Shown: in pieces, positions 12,766-24,900 of the stretch
How the letters are laid out: the number at the start of each line of letters is the position of its first letter
How positions within the stretch are numbered: the stretch's first letter is position 1
NCBI GenBank assembly: GCA_032158295.1
Contig: JASTWB010000051.1
Span: 1-64,000, forward strand
DNA length: 64,000 bases
Reading direction: 5' to 3'
Origin: Pycnopodia helianthoides
Taxonomy: Eukaryota; Echinodermata; Asteroidea; Forcipulatida; Asteriidae
Notes under the pieces: generated by a model
Seen by the model: the letters and a program-made list of their open reading frames with translations, nothing else
Told to the model about the DNA's origin: nothing
Databases searched by the model: none
Position numbers and translations under genes: made by a program

Positions 12766-13844
12766 GTGTTAATACCGAGGCCAGTTTTAATTGTTATGAG
12801 GCAAAGAATGTCAGACGCATTACGGGACAGTCTTTTTTTACCAATGGAATGTGAATCATAGACCACGCATGAAAGTATTCTGCTCTACTATAGCAGTCTT
12901 ACTATAGGCTGGGTGATAAGCCATAAGCTGGTTAGTAGTTGAAATCTGTTTATCAATAAACATTTTTTTTAAAAGTGTCCAATAGCTTTCCTTCTAGCCT
13001 CGGTTTGAATTATAACTTCTCAAACTTACCATTCCATTGCACAACGAAAGTATAATACACAACTTGTCAATTGAGTATTAATGGGGCATCTTCATCACTG
13101 GTGGAGTTCCTGTGGGCACACAATGCAAAGAACTTTATTGTAATGTCAACCAGACTAGATTCCCTCACAGCCTCGGTATGGTTACAATGAGTTCAATCAA
13201 GAAAATGGTGATACAAAAAGGGAGAACACAAAACTGATTATCACTGAACCAAAGGTCAAGCTTCCAGCGGGGGAAAAAATCATATTAAAAAACGTCTCCC
13301 AATTAATCAATCAGTTTTATTTCCACTTATGTCAAATACAATGAACAGGTGATCAAGTGGTTGAGGTCTCTAAAATACAAGAAACGTATAGCAGATACGA
13401 TGGTACATTGGTGCATACCAGGTTTTTAACTAGAAATTAATGCCTAGGGGTTTTAGGAACCGCTTGAAATGTGGATCTGTTAAACTTACCAAAATATTCC
13501 TTGAGTACATTAACAGAAAACGTCAATTTTCCTTCCGGGCATCGACCAGGCACATTCCTCATTGTTGTCGTGTTCCTGTAGGCAATACAATTAAAAGGTA
13601 ACTCGTTCTAACGATATAATTAATGCACCTGACTCATTTTCCTCACAGTCTCTACTTTGGCCTTAGTACCGTCGTTGTTTTAATTGTGGAAAAAAACACC
13701 CCAAAAACATGACAGTAGTGTACCGTGATTAAGAAAACAATACAAAACCCTTCTTGAAAAATACTCTGCACCGATTTGTGATAAGTACTGCATAATCAAT
13801 CCTTTTCTGATTTCGGAGAAAAACAATACACAGGTACACTATTC

Positions 13845-13920
13845 GGGAAGGATTCGAACCAACAACACAATCATTAATTTTAAGTGCAAAAGTTTTCCTA
13901 CTAGACCACGGAGCGTGCCC
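13845..13920 (-). mobile_element. tRNA-like relic (A and B boxes, minus strand)
   Basis: The minus strand reads CTCCGTGGTCTAGTAGG then, about 40 bases on, GTTGGTTCGAATCCTTCCC, a tRNA-like D-arm and T-arm with GGTTCGAATCC intact. The segment between them is AT-rich and gives no clear anticodon stem. It is best read as a SINE head or a decayed tRNA pseudogene. It ends directly against a fold-back MITE at about 13929. Confidence 0.5.
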
Positions 13921-13928
13921 AATAACAA

Positions 13929-14165
13929 GGGCCCGATGTCATGGCTGTGCTTACCGTAAGCAAAGAATAAGCGCTTACGGAGGAAGGGAATTCCGCGCTT
14001 ACATTAAGCGTGTTTCACGGGTTAGCAGGGAATGTGTGCTTTTCCGCGTGCGTACTACACGTTGCTAGGCAACTTCGCTTACACAGCAGAAATTCTGCGC
14101 TTGTCCTGTTAGCAAAAAATTGTGATTGCAAGCGCAGAATTCGGCGGTAAGCAGAGCCATTGGAC
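13929..14165. mobile_element. Fold-back MITE, 'gggcccgatgtcatggctgtgctta' family
   Basis: The left end (gggcccgatgtcatggctgt..gcttaccgtaagc) and right end (gcggtaagcagagccattggac) are imperfect inverted repeats, and the interior repeats 'gcgcttac/gtaagcg'. The same architecture occurs at 20836-21113, so this is one non-autonomous family with at least two copies here. There is no coding capacity. Confidence 0.7.
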
Positions 14166-16762
14166 TGGTCTCAAGTCATTTAAAACAGAAAGTAATATCA
14201 AATGGAAACTGAAGAAAATAGGTTTTTCTTTTTTACGATTCAACTAAGGGTTTGAATGGATTTGTCCAATATTAATTCGCCGACAAGTACATTTTGTTTT
14301 CTTTCTGTTTTTCGTTTCAGTTTAAAGAACCTTTGTTAAATCTGCCCGAGAATCAGACCCAGAGATTTGTTGTTGTCTTTGGGGCAATCGGACACTGGGA
14401 GAGATTCCTGTCTCGAGTCAGATCTCTCATGCCTTGAGCTCGTTTAAATAATGACGGTGAAATTGTGAGTCTTCAAAGTTCTCTTCCAAACATCAGTTTG
14501 AAGTCCAATATTATTAACCAAAAATGTAAATTCTATTGTAGTGTAATTAAAAGGGGGCTTAGGCGAGTACGCCCAGTTGATGTCCGTGCCCAATTCAAAA
14601 TAATTTGGGCCGACTTCACAACCATAGTTGTAGTGGCTTGATATACAGCGAGTCGGCTGTTCTTGGCTCAAAATAAGATTAAGTTTTGTTTTAACCCGAG
14701 AACTTCTAAAAAGGCGTTTTGTTTTAAACCCCCCTATATCTTTATTTAAAAAGGTGCACAATATTTTATTGATTGATCTTTGTGTTTATGAATGAGAATA
14801 ATGCCTGGATTGTCACTATTGTCTAAAGGGGAATCCAATACCATGATAACAACTGACTCAGATCAAACATGCAAACAGTGAATTTGTGGTTGGTACAACA
14901 AACAAAAAAGAAAACAAACAAACAAATTCAGATGATTTACAATATTTTATTAAAACCGTAGCAAACCTTGCAAATCAAAACAATTGCTATTTTCATACAT
15001 GTAATTATTGGAGACCAAATAGAGCAGACAGATAGTTTACCTTATCGACCTCCACATTCCAATTGTTTATTTGTTTGTTTTCTTTTTCGACACTTTCTAA
15101 AAATGTTGGACCATTTCCACTTTTAAACAAATAAGGAAAAGAAGAAACTGGTAGTCATTGTGTTAATTCTTAACCAGTGTTAACAATCGGACATTAAACT
15201 CTTAGCGCATGCAAACCCAAAGAAACTTAGTTTGTGTAGATTATTTACTTTTGATGAGTTTGAAGTTCTGTATGAAAATTAAAATGTATAACGTGGAGAA
15301 ATGGTGGACGTTGGATAAGGTTAAAAGAATTGTAAACTTAAGAACAAATCATAAATCAAAGACAACAATTTTGAAACAAAGAAGTAATCCCAATAAAAAG
15401 AAACATTTGTAAAAAATAAAACGTTGAAGCCCTAAACAAAGTGAAAAACTACGCATCAACTATCAAACACAAAATGATTATTTTAAAAATTTCAACTCTG
15501 AATCAAACTAAAAAACAAAATGCGAATAGTAAATTGGAAAACACAAGAAAAACCAAATCAAAGAACACAATAAAAAGAACAAATTAAGAAACCAAGTTTC
15601 AAGCCTGTTGCATTATAACTGCTTTACAGGGTCTCCCCAATGAGAGGCAATCACACTGAGACTCTCTTCAGATTCTCAATTATTGTGACAGCATGAATTC
15701 CTGTAGAACCCTTTTTAGCTTATTTAAAGGTCTTTATATGATGCAAATAAATCATACACCCTCAAACTGTTTATTGTAGAAACACTGTCTCCCCTGGTGA
15801 CTATTTCCCTGCAGTGACATTGCTTTGCAAATGTATTCAACAGGAAACATCAATCAATATCAGGATAAATCTTGCTGGATGTCGTTGTTGTTTCACAGTG
15901 ACCAGTTTTATACAAAATAATTCTTAAATTAGCAGAATTGGAATCATTGTTTGGTGGAGATACATTCTAGTAAGGTTTGTAGTTAACACCATATACATGA
16001 CATTAATCTCTTTATGAGTTGTGGTGGTTCTGAATAGAACCAGTGGTGTAACAACTCAAAGTTTCAATCAATACCATGTGACTGTCTACAAGAAGAAAAC
16101 ATTTTAAATTAATTGTGATTGACTACCAGTAACATAACTTGTAAATAAAGTCATTGTTTAACTCTAATGAACTTTTATTTATTACCTAAATTAGCAAATT
16201 ACAAAGAAAGGGCACAAGCCTAGTCCTATTTAAAAATGTTCATTTCAAATCTGTTCAACACAAGAATTGTACCAGGAGGAAATAAATCACTATTGTTGAA
16301 ATTTTTCAGGAATGACTGAAAAAATCAAAGGATGTCAAAGAGTGTCACTAATTCTCCAAGATGGTTTATGGTAACAGTGGACAAATGTTTCATATCAGTT
16401 GTGTAGTGTACTGTATTACATTGTTCCCCCTGACTGTTGTAAAAGTACAAATTGTGATTCAAAACAATTGTACATAGCTTGCAGAATGAGAAGCTTCCTA
16501 ATTGTACATTGAGTCTATCCTCACATCAAACAGTTCTTGCTCCATAGAAATAAAGAACACCTCCTTGATCTGAGACACCAGTGAACTTTGGACATGACTT
16601 TTGGGTCCTTATTTGTAAACATTGTAGGCTCAGACTGTCCAGAGCTAATTGATCTTACTTGCAATACTAAAAAGCCAGCATTCAAAAATCTTTGGTGCAT
16701 TGAAGGTCAATGCTATTTTATGCCCTAATGATAGAGATGTGTAGGTTGATAGTGTGATCTAC
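14166..16762. other. Interval with one unassigned ORF, otherwise non-coding
   Basis: Apart from the minus-strand ORF at 14444-14761 nothing coding is supported. 15000-16700 is AT-rich and unique-looking, with 'attgttgt/acaatt' words and no obvious transposon ends. Confidence 0.4.
14444..14761 (-). CDS. Unrecognised 105-codon ORF
   Basis: The ORF reads through 105 codons with balanced composition, including GPNYFELGTDINWAYSPKPP and a C-terminal hydrophobic end (HNFTVII). It lacks low-complexity runs, unlike most ORFs of this region, and could be a terminal exon of a larger gene. No signal peptide, domain or known motif is visible and no acceptor was confidently placed upstream. It may equally be chance. 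Confidence 0.25.
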   Translation of the reverse strand: MCTFLNKDIGGFKTKRLFRSSRVKTKLNLILSQEQPTRCISSHYNYGCEVGPNYFELGTDINWAYSPKPPFNYTTIEFTFLVNNIGLQTDVWKRTLKTHNFTVII

Positions 16763-16906
16763 CTTTGATTGGAAGCAATGTAGTGACATAAGAGATGTCT
16801 CCTGTTGTAACATTTCCTCATAGTCTCTCTCAGCTTGTTTCTCTGCCTGTAATTCCTGCTGTTGTAGACTAAGGGTAGATGCCTTCTCATGCTGTCACTT
16901 TGTCAT
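16763..16906 (-). pseudogene. Coiled-coil exon with one in-frame stop
   Basis: On the minus strand an acceptor (TTGATAG, AG at 16908-16907) and a donor (AAG|GTAGATC) enclose exactly 48 codons in phase 0-0. After a TGA at codon 4 the frame is open for 44 codons and reads like a coiled coil: SLQQQELQAEKQAERDYEEM. Such heptad-rich Glu/Gln/Lys/Leu text is unlike the flanking DNA. The stop argues for a pseudogene unless translation starts elsewhere. It may be one of several eroded exons of the same gene (see 17121, 18689, 20070, 21724 and 58659). Family unknown. Confidence 0.5.
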
Positions 16907-17120
16907 CTATCAAGAGAAAATCATCTCAATTTAATACCCATGGAGGAATGTCAAACATACAGAAGGATGTAAGCTTAGCTTCAAGCATCTATTAAATGTT
17001 AAATATGAATCCATTTGATCAAAGAGGGCCAGTCATTTATGTAAAGCAATGATCTTGGCTCATATTAATGAATAAATGTCAACCCTAAAATTCACACTGC
17101 ATTTTGTTTCCTGTTTCTAC

Positions 17121-17246
17121 CTTTCTTCTTCTGCCTTCTCTTATTGAGTCATCTGTTGGACTAGCTCCATCTCTTAGACAAGTTCTTCTCTCTTCTTGAT
17201 GTCTCCAGTTCTCTTCCATACATGAGTTCATTTGACTCTATTGATC
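17121..17246 (-). pseudogene. Decayed coiled-coil exon
   Basis: The donor AAG|GTAGAAAC and acceptor CTACAG on the minus strand enclose 126 bp. One frame gives EMELVQQMTQ then, after TAA, EKAEEER, with another TAA before it; this is the most coiled-coil-like frame. A second frame is open for 42 codons except one TAG, and a third is open at the 5' end. Stops or frame changes are therefore needed in any reading, which indicates decay. Confidence 0.4.
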
Positions 17247-18688
17247 CTGTAGAACCTGGTGTGATGGGAAAAGTATCAGAGTCAGAATGGGCATATTCAA
17301 ATAATACTGGACAGATTAGGCATACAATATGCTTGAATAAAGAATGGAAACAAAAACATCGATTTAGAGGGTAGATTAAGAGGCAAGAATTGGGTTTTAA
17401 AAATATGAGCCCAAACCCCAAGCCAGCAAGAGCAGGGGTACTGTGGGTGCTGCAGCACCCCAACTGTTTAGATCATGGTGCTGACATAAATTCACCCTTA
17501 TACAAACAAAAAAATTAGAAAGGTCAGAAATGTTTAAATGCCTATGACATGTCATATTTAAAATATTATTTTAAAATCCGCAAATCATGCCTATCAGTGC
17601 TCATATTTGGTACAAAGCTGTGCCCAGACAGCAGCATTATTATACACTGTGTTATGCCTGTTTTGCATGTGGGCCTGGTCATCTGGCTGGCTGACCCTGT
17701 ATGTGTGCAGGTATTCTCATGCAATGCAGGATTGAATGAGATGACAGAGATTTTCAGTGTGTAGTCTGACTGTTTAGGATTCAGTTTCTGTTTATTTGCA
17801 AATATTCATAGTCAGTGTTCTATTCATTGTTATGCCATGCTGTCCTGTCAGGGAACGTGTGTAAATTGTTGAGAAAAACACCTACAGTAATTCACATCAA
17901 AGTTAAAAAGACAATGGTTTTTCCATGTCTTTGTATCCAAGACCTTATGCTGCCAGTGTCCCAGCAATGGTGGCGAGGCGTACAGCACTTGCATGTATGG
18001 ATTGGTCTATAGAGCTTTCCACCACATTCCAAACATTAATATAGGAGTTCCTTGAAGGGCCTTCTCCAAACCTCAGATTGATGGAGCCCAAGCCTGAGCC
18101 AGAGCCCAGGCCGGAGTTTGGAAAAGGCATAACTTAAAAAGCTGCTTCACAGTGTTGTTTTCAAAACAATAATTCCCCGCCCTTTTGTCCAAACGAGACT
18201 AGGTCATTGATGTCACGGTGGACAGGGTTGGTGTCTATTATAGTCTTCAACTGTTAAGGTTTTTAAAGCCAACCAACTCCTCATTTCCACATTCATGCAA
18301 TGTTCAAGGGTTTTGTTTTTTTCCTGAGCCTATCAGTACAAACCAGTGTTCTCATCAGTCTATCATTTCTTCCATTTTTAAAATCTGAAATAGCCTTGTC
18401 TAAAGTGTAAATTTCATATTAATGAATTTAATGTTTTTAGATCTCAATTGAATGTTTCATGATTGTAAAAAAAGAGAGTACTGGAGACAGATTGTAGTTT
18501 AGCTTAAGTAGCTAGCTTTGAACAAAACCATTGAAGGCTCAAAAACAATAAATGCCATGACCAGGACTTGAGTTCCAGAATATTGACATTGTGAGAACTT
18601 GAGTCCAGTGCATCAGACCACTCAGTAAATCAGGATTAATTCTTCAAAAACCAGAGATTTACCAGCACTAGAAGAATTGACCTCTTAC

Positions 18689-18784
18689 CTGTTTCTCATC
18701 TGTTTATGTTATTTCTTGCATCAGGGTGTCATGTCAGTCTCTTATCTCAGCTAGATCGTCTTCCATCTTCTTCATCTGTCATGT
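18689..18784 (-). pseudogene. Decayed coiled-coil exon, three in-frame stops
   Basis: A minus-strand block of 96 bp (32 codons, phase 0-0) sits between acceptor CCTCAATAG and donor CAG|GTAAGAG. In the coiled-coil frame it reads QMKKMEDDLAEIRD, stop, HDTLMQEIT, stop, TDEKQ, with a further TGA at codon 2. Splice sites are kept but coding is not, as expected of a gene that died while its structure remained. All other frames also contain stops. Confidence 0.45.
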
Positions 18785-20004
18785 CTATTGAGGAAACAAT
18801 TCAAACTATATTTAGTCTCAAACTTCATTGATTTACTGGGAAATTACATACATATAGTGGTTTAACTCTTCACAATTGAATTACTAACCCGGGAACAGAA
18901 AACTCCCTGCTTGGGAGTCACTTTAACCCTTTTGTTACCAAATTGTTTGGACAAAAACAGCCGCTGGTGACCACATTATTTGACCACTCAAAGCAAGAAG
19001 CACAAATTCCTACATAACAGAAAGCTTTCGTTCAAAGGCCATTTTTACAAACTCTATTATCTCCATGAAGATATTGTTTTACAGCAAAATGAGTAATACA
19101 AAGATTCTTACTTATTGAATTCCCTTTCATATAATAAAAAAATCATTAAGATCAGCCATTAAATGTCAAAGTTCTTTGTCTTTCTTTCCACAGTGTGATC
19201 TGTAATCTCAAACACTTTTTTGTACACAACAGTATGGCGCTTCGTAGGTGTTTGGCATTTTGAATCTTTCCACTCCAAATTAAAGAGATTTGCGTAATAA
19301 CAACCTTAGTTTATTTTACAATCATTGGAAAGATCCACTCTTTCTCTTTTAAATGATGGTAAGTTTGGGTATGGAGGGTGAACATGGACCTTAGTGCTCA
19401 GGCTTGAATGCTTTTTGGGGTGTAAGCTTGGTTGACTAAAGTCACCTATGGTACGGAAAAGGGAAATTTTAGCTAACCCTGGAGTTAAGTTTACTCAGTG
19501 TATATTGATCCAAAGGAAAATGAAGATGGGATGGCATTGGGATTACAAATTCAATTGAATTTCCTGAGATTTAATTTCTTTTCCTTTTTTAATTTTGAAA
19601 ACTATTTGTAACAAAGACAAAGTGCTGTTTTTGCAGGGAGCTTTTACTAGTTCACATCAGGCTTATTTAGACTGCGGCAACTAAAATAAGCAACAGTCAT
19701 TTGTGGTGTCTTATGATGCTTTTTCCAGTTGCAATAAAAGCTTCAGAATTGGTACTTGAACTGTTCTCTGATGTTAACAGACTCTCTATGTCCCCAACTC
19801 CATGTTACAGGCACAGGCCAATGATACTCATTTTGTTTGTGAAGTGTTCTTCTGAGGCAACTCTGATTTATATTGGACAAAATCTGCCTAGGTTTCTTTC
19901 AAAGATAATAGCACTGTAACTAGGAAGATCTACTCAGTTTCGGTTGTGAAATGAAAACCCTTAAACATATGTAATATGGGAGAGACTAAAAACATTATCC
20001 ACAC

Positions 20005-20230
20005 ATGACCAACCTGATTCCTAACAACTTCTTATTGTTTATGGACTCACTCTCTCTGTCTGTTTCTACCCTGTGGGGAGTACAGTCCTTGCTTTGCAGT
20101 TCCTCTATCTTTCCCTCCAGCTCTGTTGAACCCAAACACCTTATTCCACTACCCATTCCAACACTGGCTTGCAAAAGACTGACAGTGGAGAGAGTCTTCT
20201 TTCAACAGAAAAATGGCAGCAAAGAGGTCC
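20005..20230 (-). pseudogene. Possible coiled-coil exon (core about 20070-20122)
   Basis: On the minus strand, after an acceptor TTCAACAG (AG at 20124-20123), one frame reads ELEGKIEELQSKDCTPHR without stops to a possible donor GG|GTAGAAAC (GT at 20069-20068). The ELEGKIEELQSK segment is a typical heptad repeat. Reading through that donor the frame stays open for about 25 more codons. It fits the set of coiled-coil blocks at 16.7-22 kb but is short, so chance cannot be excluded. Confidence 0.35.
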
Positions 20231-20234
20231 TAGA

Positions 20235-20396
20235 CGAGCATCCTATAAATGGATTAAAAAATGCAACATTGATAATAAGGCGCTATATAAATGGGTCTCA
20301 TCATTCAAAACTCTCTGCCTATCCTGTTGAAAAACAAATAATGAGTGCTTTGATACGCCCCTAGGGTGTGATAAAGAACCCAGTATTATTATTATG
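20235..20396 (+). mobile_element. 3' fragment of a tRNA-derived SINE
   Basis: The text 'aaggcgctatataaatggg' followed by a (tat)n end at 20386-20394 matches the 3' portion of the fuller SINE at 37011-37335 ('aatgcgctatataagaac' plus tta repeats). It lies directly before another SINE head at 20398, suggesting SINE-into-SINE insertion or tandem SINEs. Confidence 0.45.
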
Positions 20397-20397
20397 G

Positions 20398-20600
20398 CAT
20401 GTTGTGGCCGAGTGGTTAAGAGCACCAGACTCAAGCTCTAGTGTTTCTGATCAACAGAGTGTGGATTCCAGTTCCAGGCACTTGTGTCCATGAGCAAGAT
20501 GCTTTACCATAATTGCTTTGTCCTTTAGATGGGATGTGTAGGTCCAGTGTGTTTTGTAATGCACTTAACATCCCCAAACAGACTTTGCACACGAATTCCT
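20398..20600 (+). mobile_element. tRNA-derived SINE (Leu/Ser-like head)
   Basis: It begins with an A-box-like TGGCCGAGTGGTTAAGAGC, the D-arm of Leu/Ser-type tRNAs, followed by a degraded B box (gtggattccagttccagg). The body 'cacttgtgtccatgagcaag' and 'atgctttaccataattgct' is shared with the copy at 37011-37335, which proves a dispersed family. It is non-coding. Confidence 0.7.
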
Positions 20601-20689
20601 TGTAGAACATCCCTCTCTTTAGAATTCCCCTGTGGAGACCTTTTGTTTTCAGTCTCCATAAGATAGCCAATATTCAAACACTGGGACCT

Positions 20690-20834
20690 GGGTCCAATTT
20701 CATAAAACCTGTAAGCGCAAAAAATTGCTAAGCACAGAAAAATCTTGCTTAGCAGAAACAGGTTATCAGCCAAAAATCCATGAAGGTTAAATTGTTGCGA
20801 CTGGTGCCCCACTAATTTTTATGAAATTTGACCC
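20690..20834. mobile_element. Short fold-back MITE, 'gggtccaatttcataaa' ends
   Basis: The left end gggtccaatttcataaaacc and right end 'ttttatgaaatttgaccc' are inverted repeats. Internally 'gcttagcagaaacagg' and 'gttatcagccaaaa' resemble the decayed copy at 57240-57420. It lies one base from the next element at 20836, so two related elements stand in tandem. Confidence 0.65.
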
Positions 20835-20835
20835 T

Positions 20836-21113
20836 GGGCCCAATTTCATAGCGCTGCTTAACGGTAAGCAAATTGTCATGCTTACTGTAGCAGAAACATT
20901 TGCTTAAGCGTAAGCGTATTTCACAGGTTAGCAAGAAAATTGGGCAAACAGCCATTCACCATGGATTTGCATTGTTGCGCCATTCCTTTTTATACAGTAG
21001 GCACTGGAAGGTAAGCATGCCTTTTTGTTCGCTTATGGTTAGCAGCGCTGTGAAATGGAAACTCACACAGTAAGCACAAAAACGCTGTTAAAGCAGCTCT
21101 ATGAAATTGGGTC
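20836..21113. mobile_element. Fold-back MITE, 'gggcccaatttcatagcgct' ends
   Basis: The left end gggcccaatttcatagcgct and right end 'agcagctctatgaaattgggtc' are near-perfect inverted repeats. The interior repeats 'taagcg/cgctta' words. Structure and ends match the element at 13929-14165. It is a non-autonomous, non-coding element. Confidence 0.75.
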
Positions 21114-21723
21114 ATGTAGTGTTCCTAAGTTTGATTTTGTTTCCTTCACACATTAAAGCACACATGTAAGAACCAAAGGATCCCCAAACTGTTCAAATAC
21201 ATGCCAGACTTGTACAGTTTAGTAATTCTTTATACACCATGTATTTCTGTATCATCATTGCTTTACTCCAACAGATGGATAAATATTGCTGATTTTTAAC
21301 AAACCTTTTTCCAATGAAAATGCAGAAATCATTAATCAGCACAAACATTTTTACCGGTAAGATGGACAGTTTGTCATTGTGTATACACATGTATATTCAA
21401 ACCAATCCCATATGTTTCATAAAACCTCACATATGACATGAATCAACCAGCTTGGGGGACTAGTGGACACCCAGACTTTACCAAAGCTAAACATTATTGT
21501 CTCAACAATTCAATTTTACTGAGAATGTCCGAGATACATGCAGTTGTACTTGCGCATAATTTTTTTTATAGTGAGCACATCATTTTTGCTTGAATGCACT
21601 TGGACCTTGTCCCAAGAATATTAAGCAATACTCTCAGCAGCAGAATGTAATTTGACAGCGGATTTGTCTAAACTCCTATTTCTTGACTCTAAGACACACC
21701 ACATGGTTCCTCTCATCTCATAC

Positions 21724-21829
21724 CTGATTTCTTTGGTCTAGTTCATGCTCCAGCAGTGACATCATCTGCTTCACTTTAGACTCACACACTCCTCATCCTC
21801 AAGACACAAACTAGACTTGAATTCTCCTT
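21724..21829 (-). pseudogene. Coiled-coil exon with disrupted 5' half
   Basis: Between acceptor TTCTTTACAG and donor CAG|GTATGAG on the minus strand lie 106 bp. The 3' half reads SKVKQMMSLLEHELDQRNQ in phase 0, a clear heptad pattern. In that same frame the 5' half has three stops; a different frame is open there (KENSSLVCVLRMRSV), so either a one-base insertion or point stops have broken it. It is preceded upstream by the block at 21910-21967. Confidence 0.45.
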
Positions 21830-21909
21830 CTGTAAAGAACAAAGATGAGAAAGAGGAAGATGATGTGAAAGTGAAATCCAGTAGAATTCAAACCAATGAT
21901 GATCCTTAC

Positions 21910-21967
21910 ACCATGTTCAGAATCTCATTCATGAGAACCATCTTCTCTCTGAGGTGCATTTTTCTCC
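21910..21967 (-). CDS. Possible small coiled-coil exon
   Basis: A minus-strand block of 58 bp between acceptor CCTGTAG and donor ATGGT|GTAAGG has a stop-free frame RKMHLREKMVLMNEILNM, rich in Leu/Met heptad positions. It lies about 80 bp upstream of the coiled-coil exon at 21724-21829; its donor phase would join that exon in a frame that contains stops. Too short to be certain. Confidence 0.3.
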
Positions 21968-21999
21968 CTACAGGACTCTGAAAGCATTGAGTATACAGC

Positions 22000-24900
22000 G
22001 CTTATCACACATCAATGAGAGGGTCAAACTGAAATTAGATTATTCATTATCCCAGCCTTGCTATTATGGGCAGCGCCGTATCAATACTTCTCATCACTGA
22101 CCCGATTGGTTACCAAAATTGACTTCCAAAAGTGACTGCCCTGCACGCACGCTTGTTAAAAATGGAGTGCTTGTATAGGCACTTATAGGGTGCTTAGCAT
22201 GCATAAATGCAAGTATTTTGACACACCCACTATGAATGAATCAAGCTTATACATGATAACCCTAAACTGCATACAGTTAGACATGTCACAAGATCAAAGA
22301 AGAATGAGAGGGGACCAGTTGCTCTATGACTTGATGATTGTGCACTCTGTGTCTGTCTCTAACACAGAATGGATCAACCACAGCACTAATTCAAATATCC
22401 AATATATTAGGATATTTATATGTCACACTTCCATGGGTCATGACAGAGCAAGGTAAGATCATACATCGCTGGAATGAGGTTGCTCATTTTCCCTTATTAG
22501 ATATGATGCTCATTACAGCAACCTGACTATGTTGTCTGTCTGTAGTGGGTAGAAGCTCTCAGTTCTCTCTTCATCTTGAGGGTGAAGCCTCAAACCCTAA
22601 TTTCATAAAGTTGGAAATCCTTCCACATCATAACACCAAATTGACTACATGTACTATTGATAATGGACCACTCTATGTGATTAACTGTTACTCTTATCGA
22701 ACGTAAGTTGTTGTTATTTATTTTGCTTTGACTTGTTTGGTGATGTGTCTCCATATAAAAATATATTGAAAGTCATTATTTCCAATTGTATTTTTAATTA
22801 AATAGGACAATAAATGTAAACATGTGACGTGTATTTTCTTAAATTTTAGTCACTTCCAAATTTATAGTTTGATTTGTTTTCACTTCAGAAGAAGTTTGAA
22901 CTTATTTCTGATCCATCAAATAACTTCAATAATTCTTATACATTTGTTCATAAAGGAAATACTTCTATACTCAGAGTAGTTTCTTTCAAGACAAGCAAAG
23001 TGAATGAGGGAGAGAAATAGTGGAATAAATCTTCACTTGACAGAAATAATAATAGAGAATGAATCATCTCCAGCTTTATTGGCAATATCAAAAGTTCTGA
23101 ATATATTTTCCTTTAGAGACAGAGTAGCATTAATCAAAACAAGTCTACATGAGCAATAATCCACTGTAATGTTAATCTTGATTATTATACAGATCAAACT
23201 TACTCCAAAAACTCAAACTAAACTAATTTGTATGTGTACTAGCTACTCCAAAACAATCTTGGTTATCCAGTAAAATTGACTACCAGTAAAAAGGTTAAAC
23301 AGAAAACTCTACATAGTATTTGTACTTATATAACGTGATCATAATGTACACCTGTTCCTAAACATAAAAACAAATCCAGATAGACCAATATCAAGTTATG
23401 TCATTGGATATTTTGATTAACTCCACAGTTGCCCTGTGCTCTAAGAACTCCAACTCAAAACTGACCCTGACTCTGGATCCAGTTAGACCTGACCCAATGG
23501 ATCAATTTGTCAAAACAAACATACATCATGTATATTTGGTTTGCTGTAACACCATGTGTATATCTACTTTGCTGTGTAGATTGTGATAATTAGATAACTT
23601 GTCTTGCTGTTTATTCTACTGCTGCAGAGGAGTAGATTTTTGGAATTCTTGGAAAATCTACTCTGCGGCAGAAGAATGAATAGCAAGACATGTTCTCTAA
23701 AGAACACAATCTACACAGCAAAGTAGATATTTATACATATTGACATACCAAGCCAAGCACTTTCCATGTGTTGGCCACTAGCCTCCAGGAAGTTGAAGCA
23801 GACATGGAGTCCTCCCTTGAGAAAAATTTCGTTCTCAAACTTTGGATTTGCTCATTTCAGTTCCTTTCCTTTGCTGTATAGTGTCTCTATAGTTACTATA
23901 GAGTTAAAATGTAATTAAACAACTTGAGTCTACTCACTCTAACAGATGTGAGAATTCTTTCATCAAAGAAACTGAGGGCTGGTGTCTTCAGATTTAGCCA
24001 TGTACATTTGTCAGAGGGTGTTCAGTATAGTACTCTGATCAAAAGAACGGATTTGTATGTGGCAATGTGGCCCTTAATGTCTGTGCTAATCGGACACCCG
24101 AAGGTGACTGGTCTGGGCAGTTGCTAGGCAACAGAAGTACTAAGGTTGTCCAGTTTATGTTAGAGAAGTGGCCTCTGAGTGCCTAGTCACTAACTCTTGA
24201 GCTGGCTTTGAATCATGGCAAGCCACATTATGTTACAACATGTAGCTTAAAAGCCTAAAATGTTTAACTACACAATACCCCATGGTGTATGAAACAGCTA
24301 TAACATGGGATAAAGCCAGTGTTTATTGCAAAAAATTTCAACATTTAAATTCATCATTGTCCTTTGAGTTTGATGACTGTGTAGGAGTCTGAAAATGTTC
24401 ACTTGGAAAGATTAGGAGTACAAACAACTTTGGTATCAGACATACAGTTTTTGAATTACCATGTCAAACTATAAACCCACTACAGTGTATCCATTCAAAT
24501 GTACTTCGTGAAGAACATACCTTCTTGGCTCATTACACCATACAAAAAGGTGCGAAATTGAAATTTTGTTTTGATTAAAACTGCCTGGGTAAATTGACCT
24601 TCAGAAAAAATGTTGTTTGAAACAAACATATGCACCCTTGAGATAGGGAGTACAAGCTTATTCGGTATACTCAAGATATGCACTTTTTGAGAAAATCACA
24701 CTTTTAGTTTTCATTTTACTATACATTTGTGTACAAGATAAAAGATTAACCCTTAGTTTTACAGGCTCGGTATGTCGATATGATGATAAAACTACATTTT
24801 GTAGATGGAGCTAGAACTTGGGGTCAAATTTGGTGCAAAATCCAAAAATCCCCAAATACCCATTTTGACCTTATTTGACCTTTTTGACCTCAAAATTACC

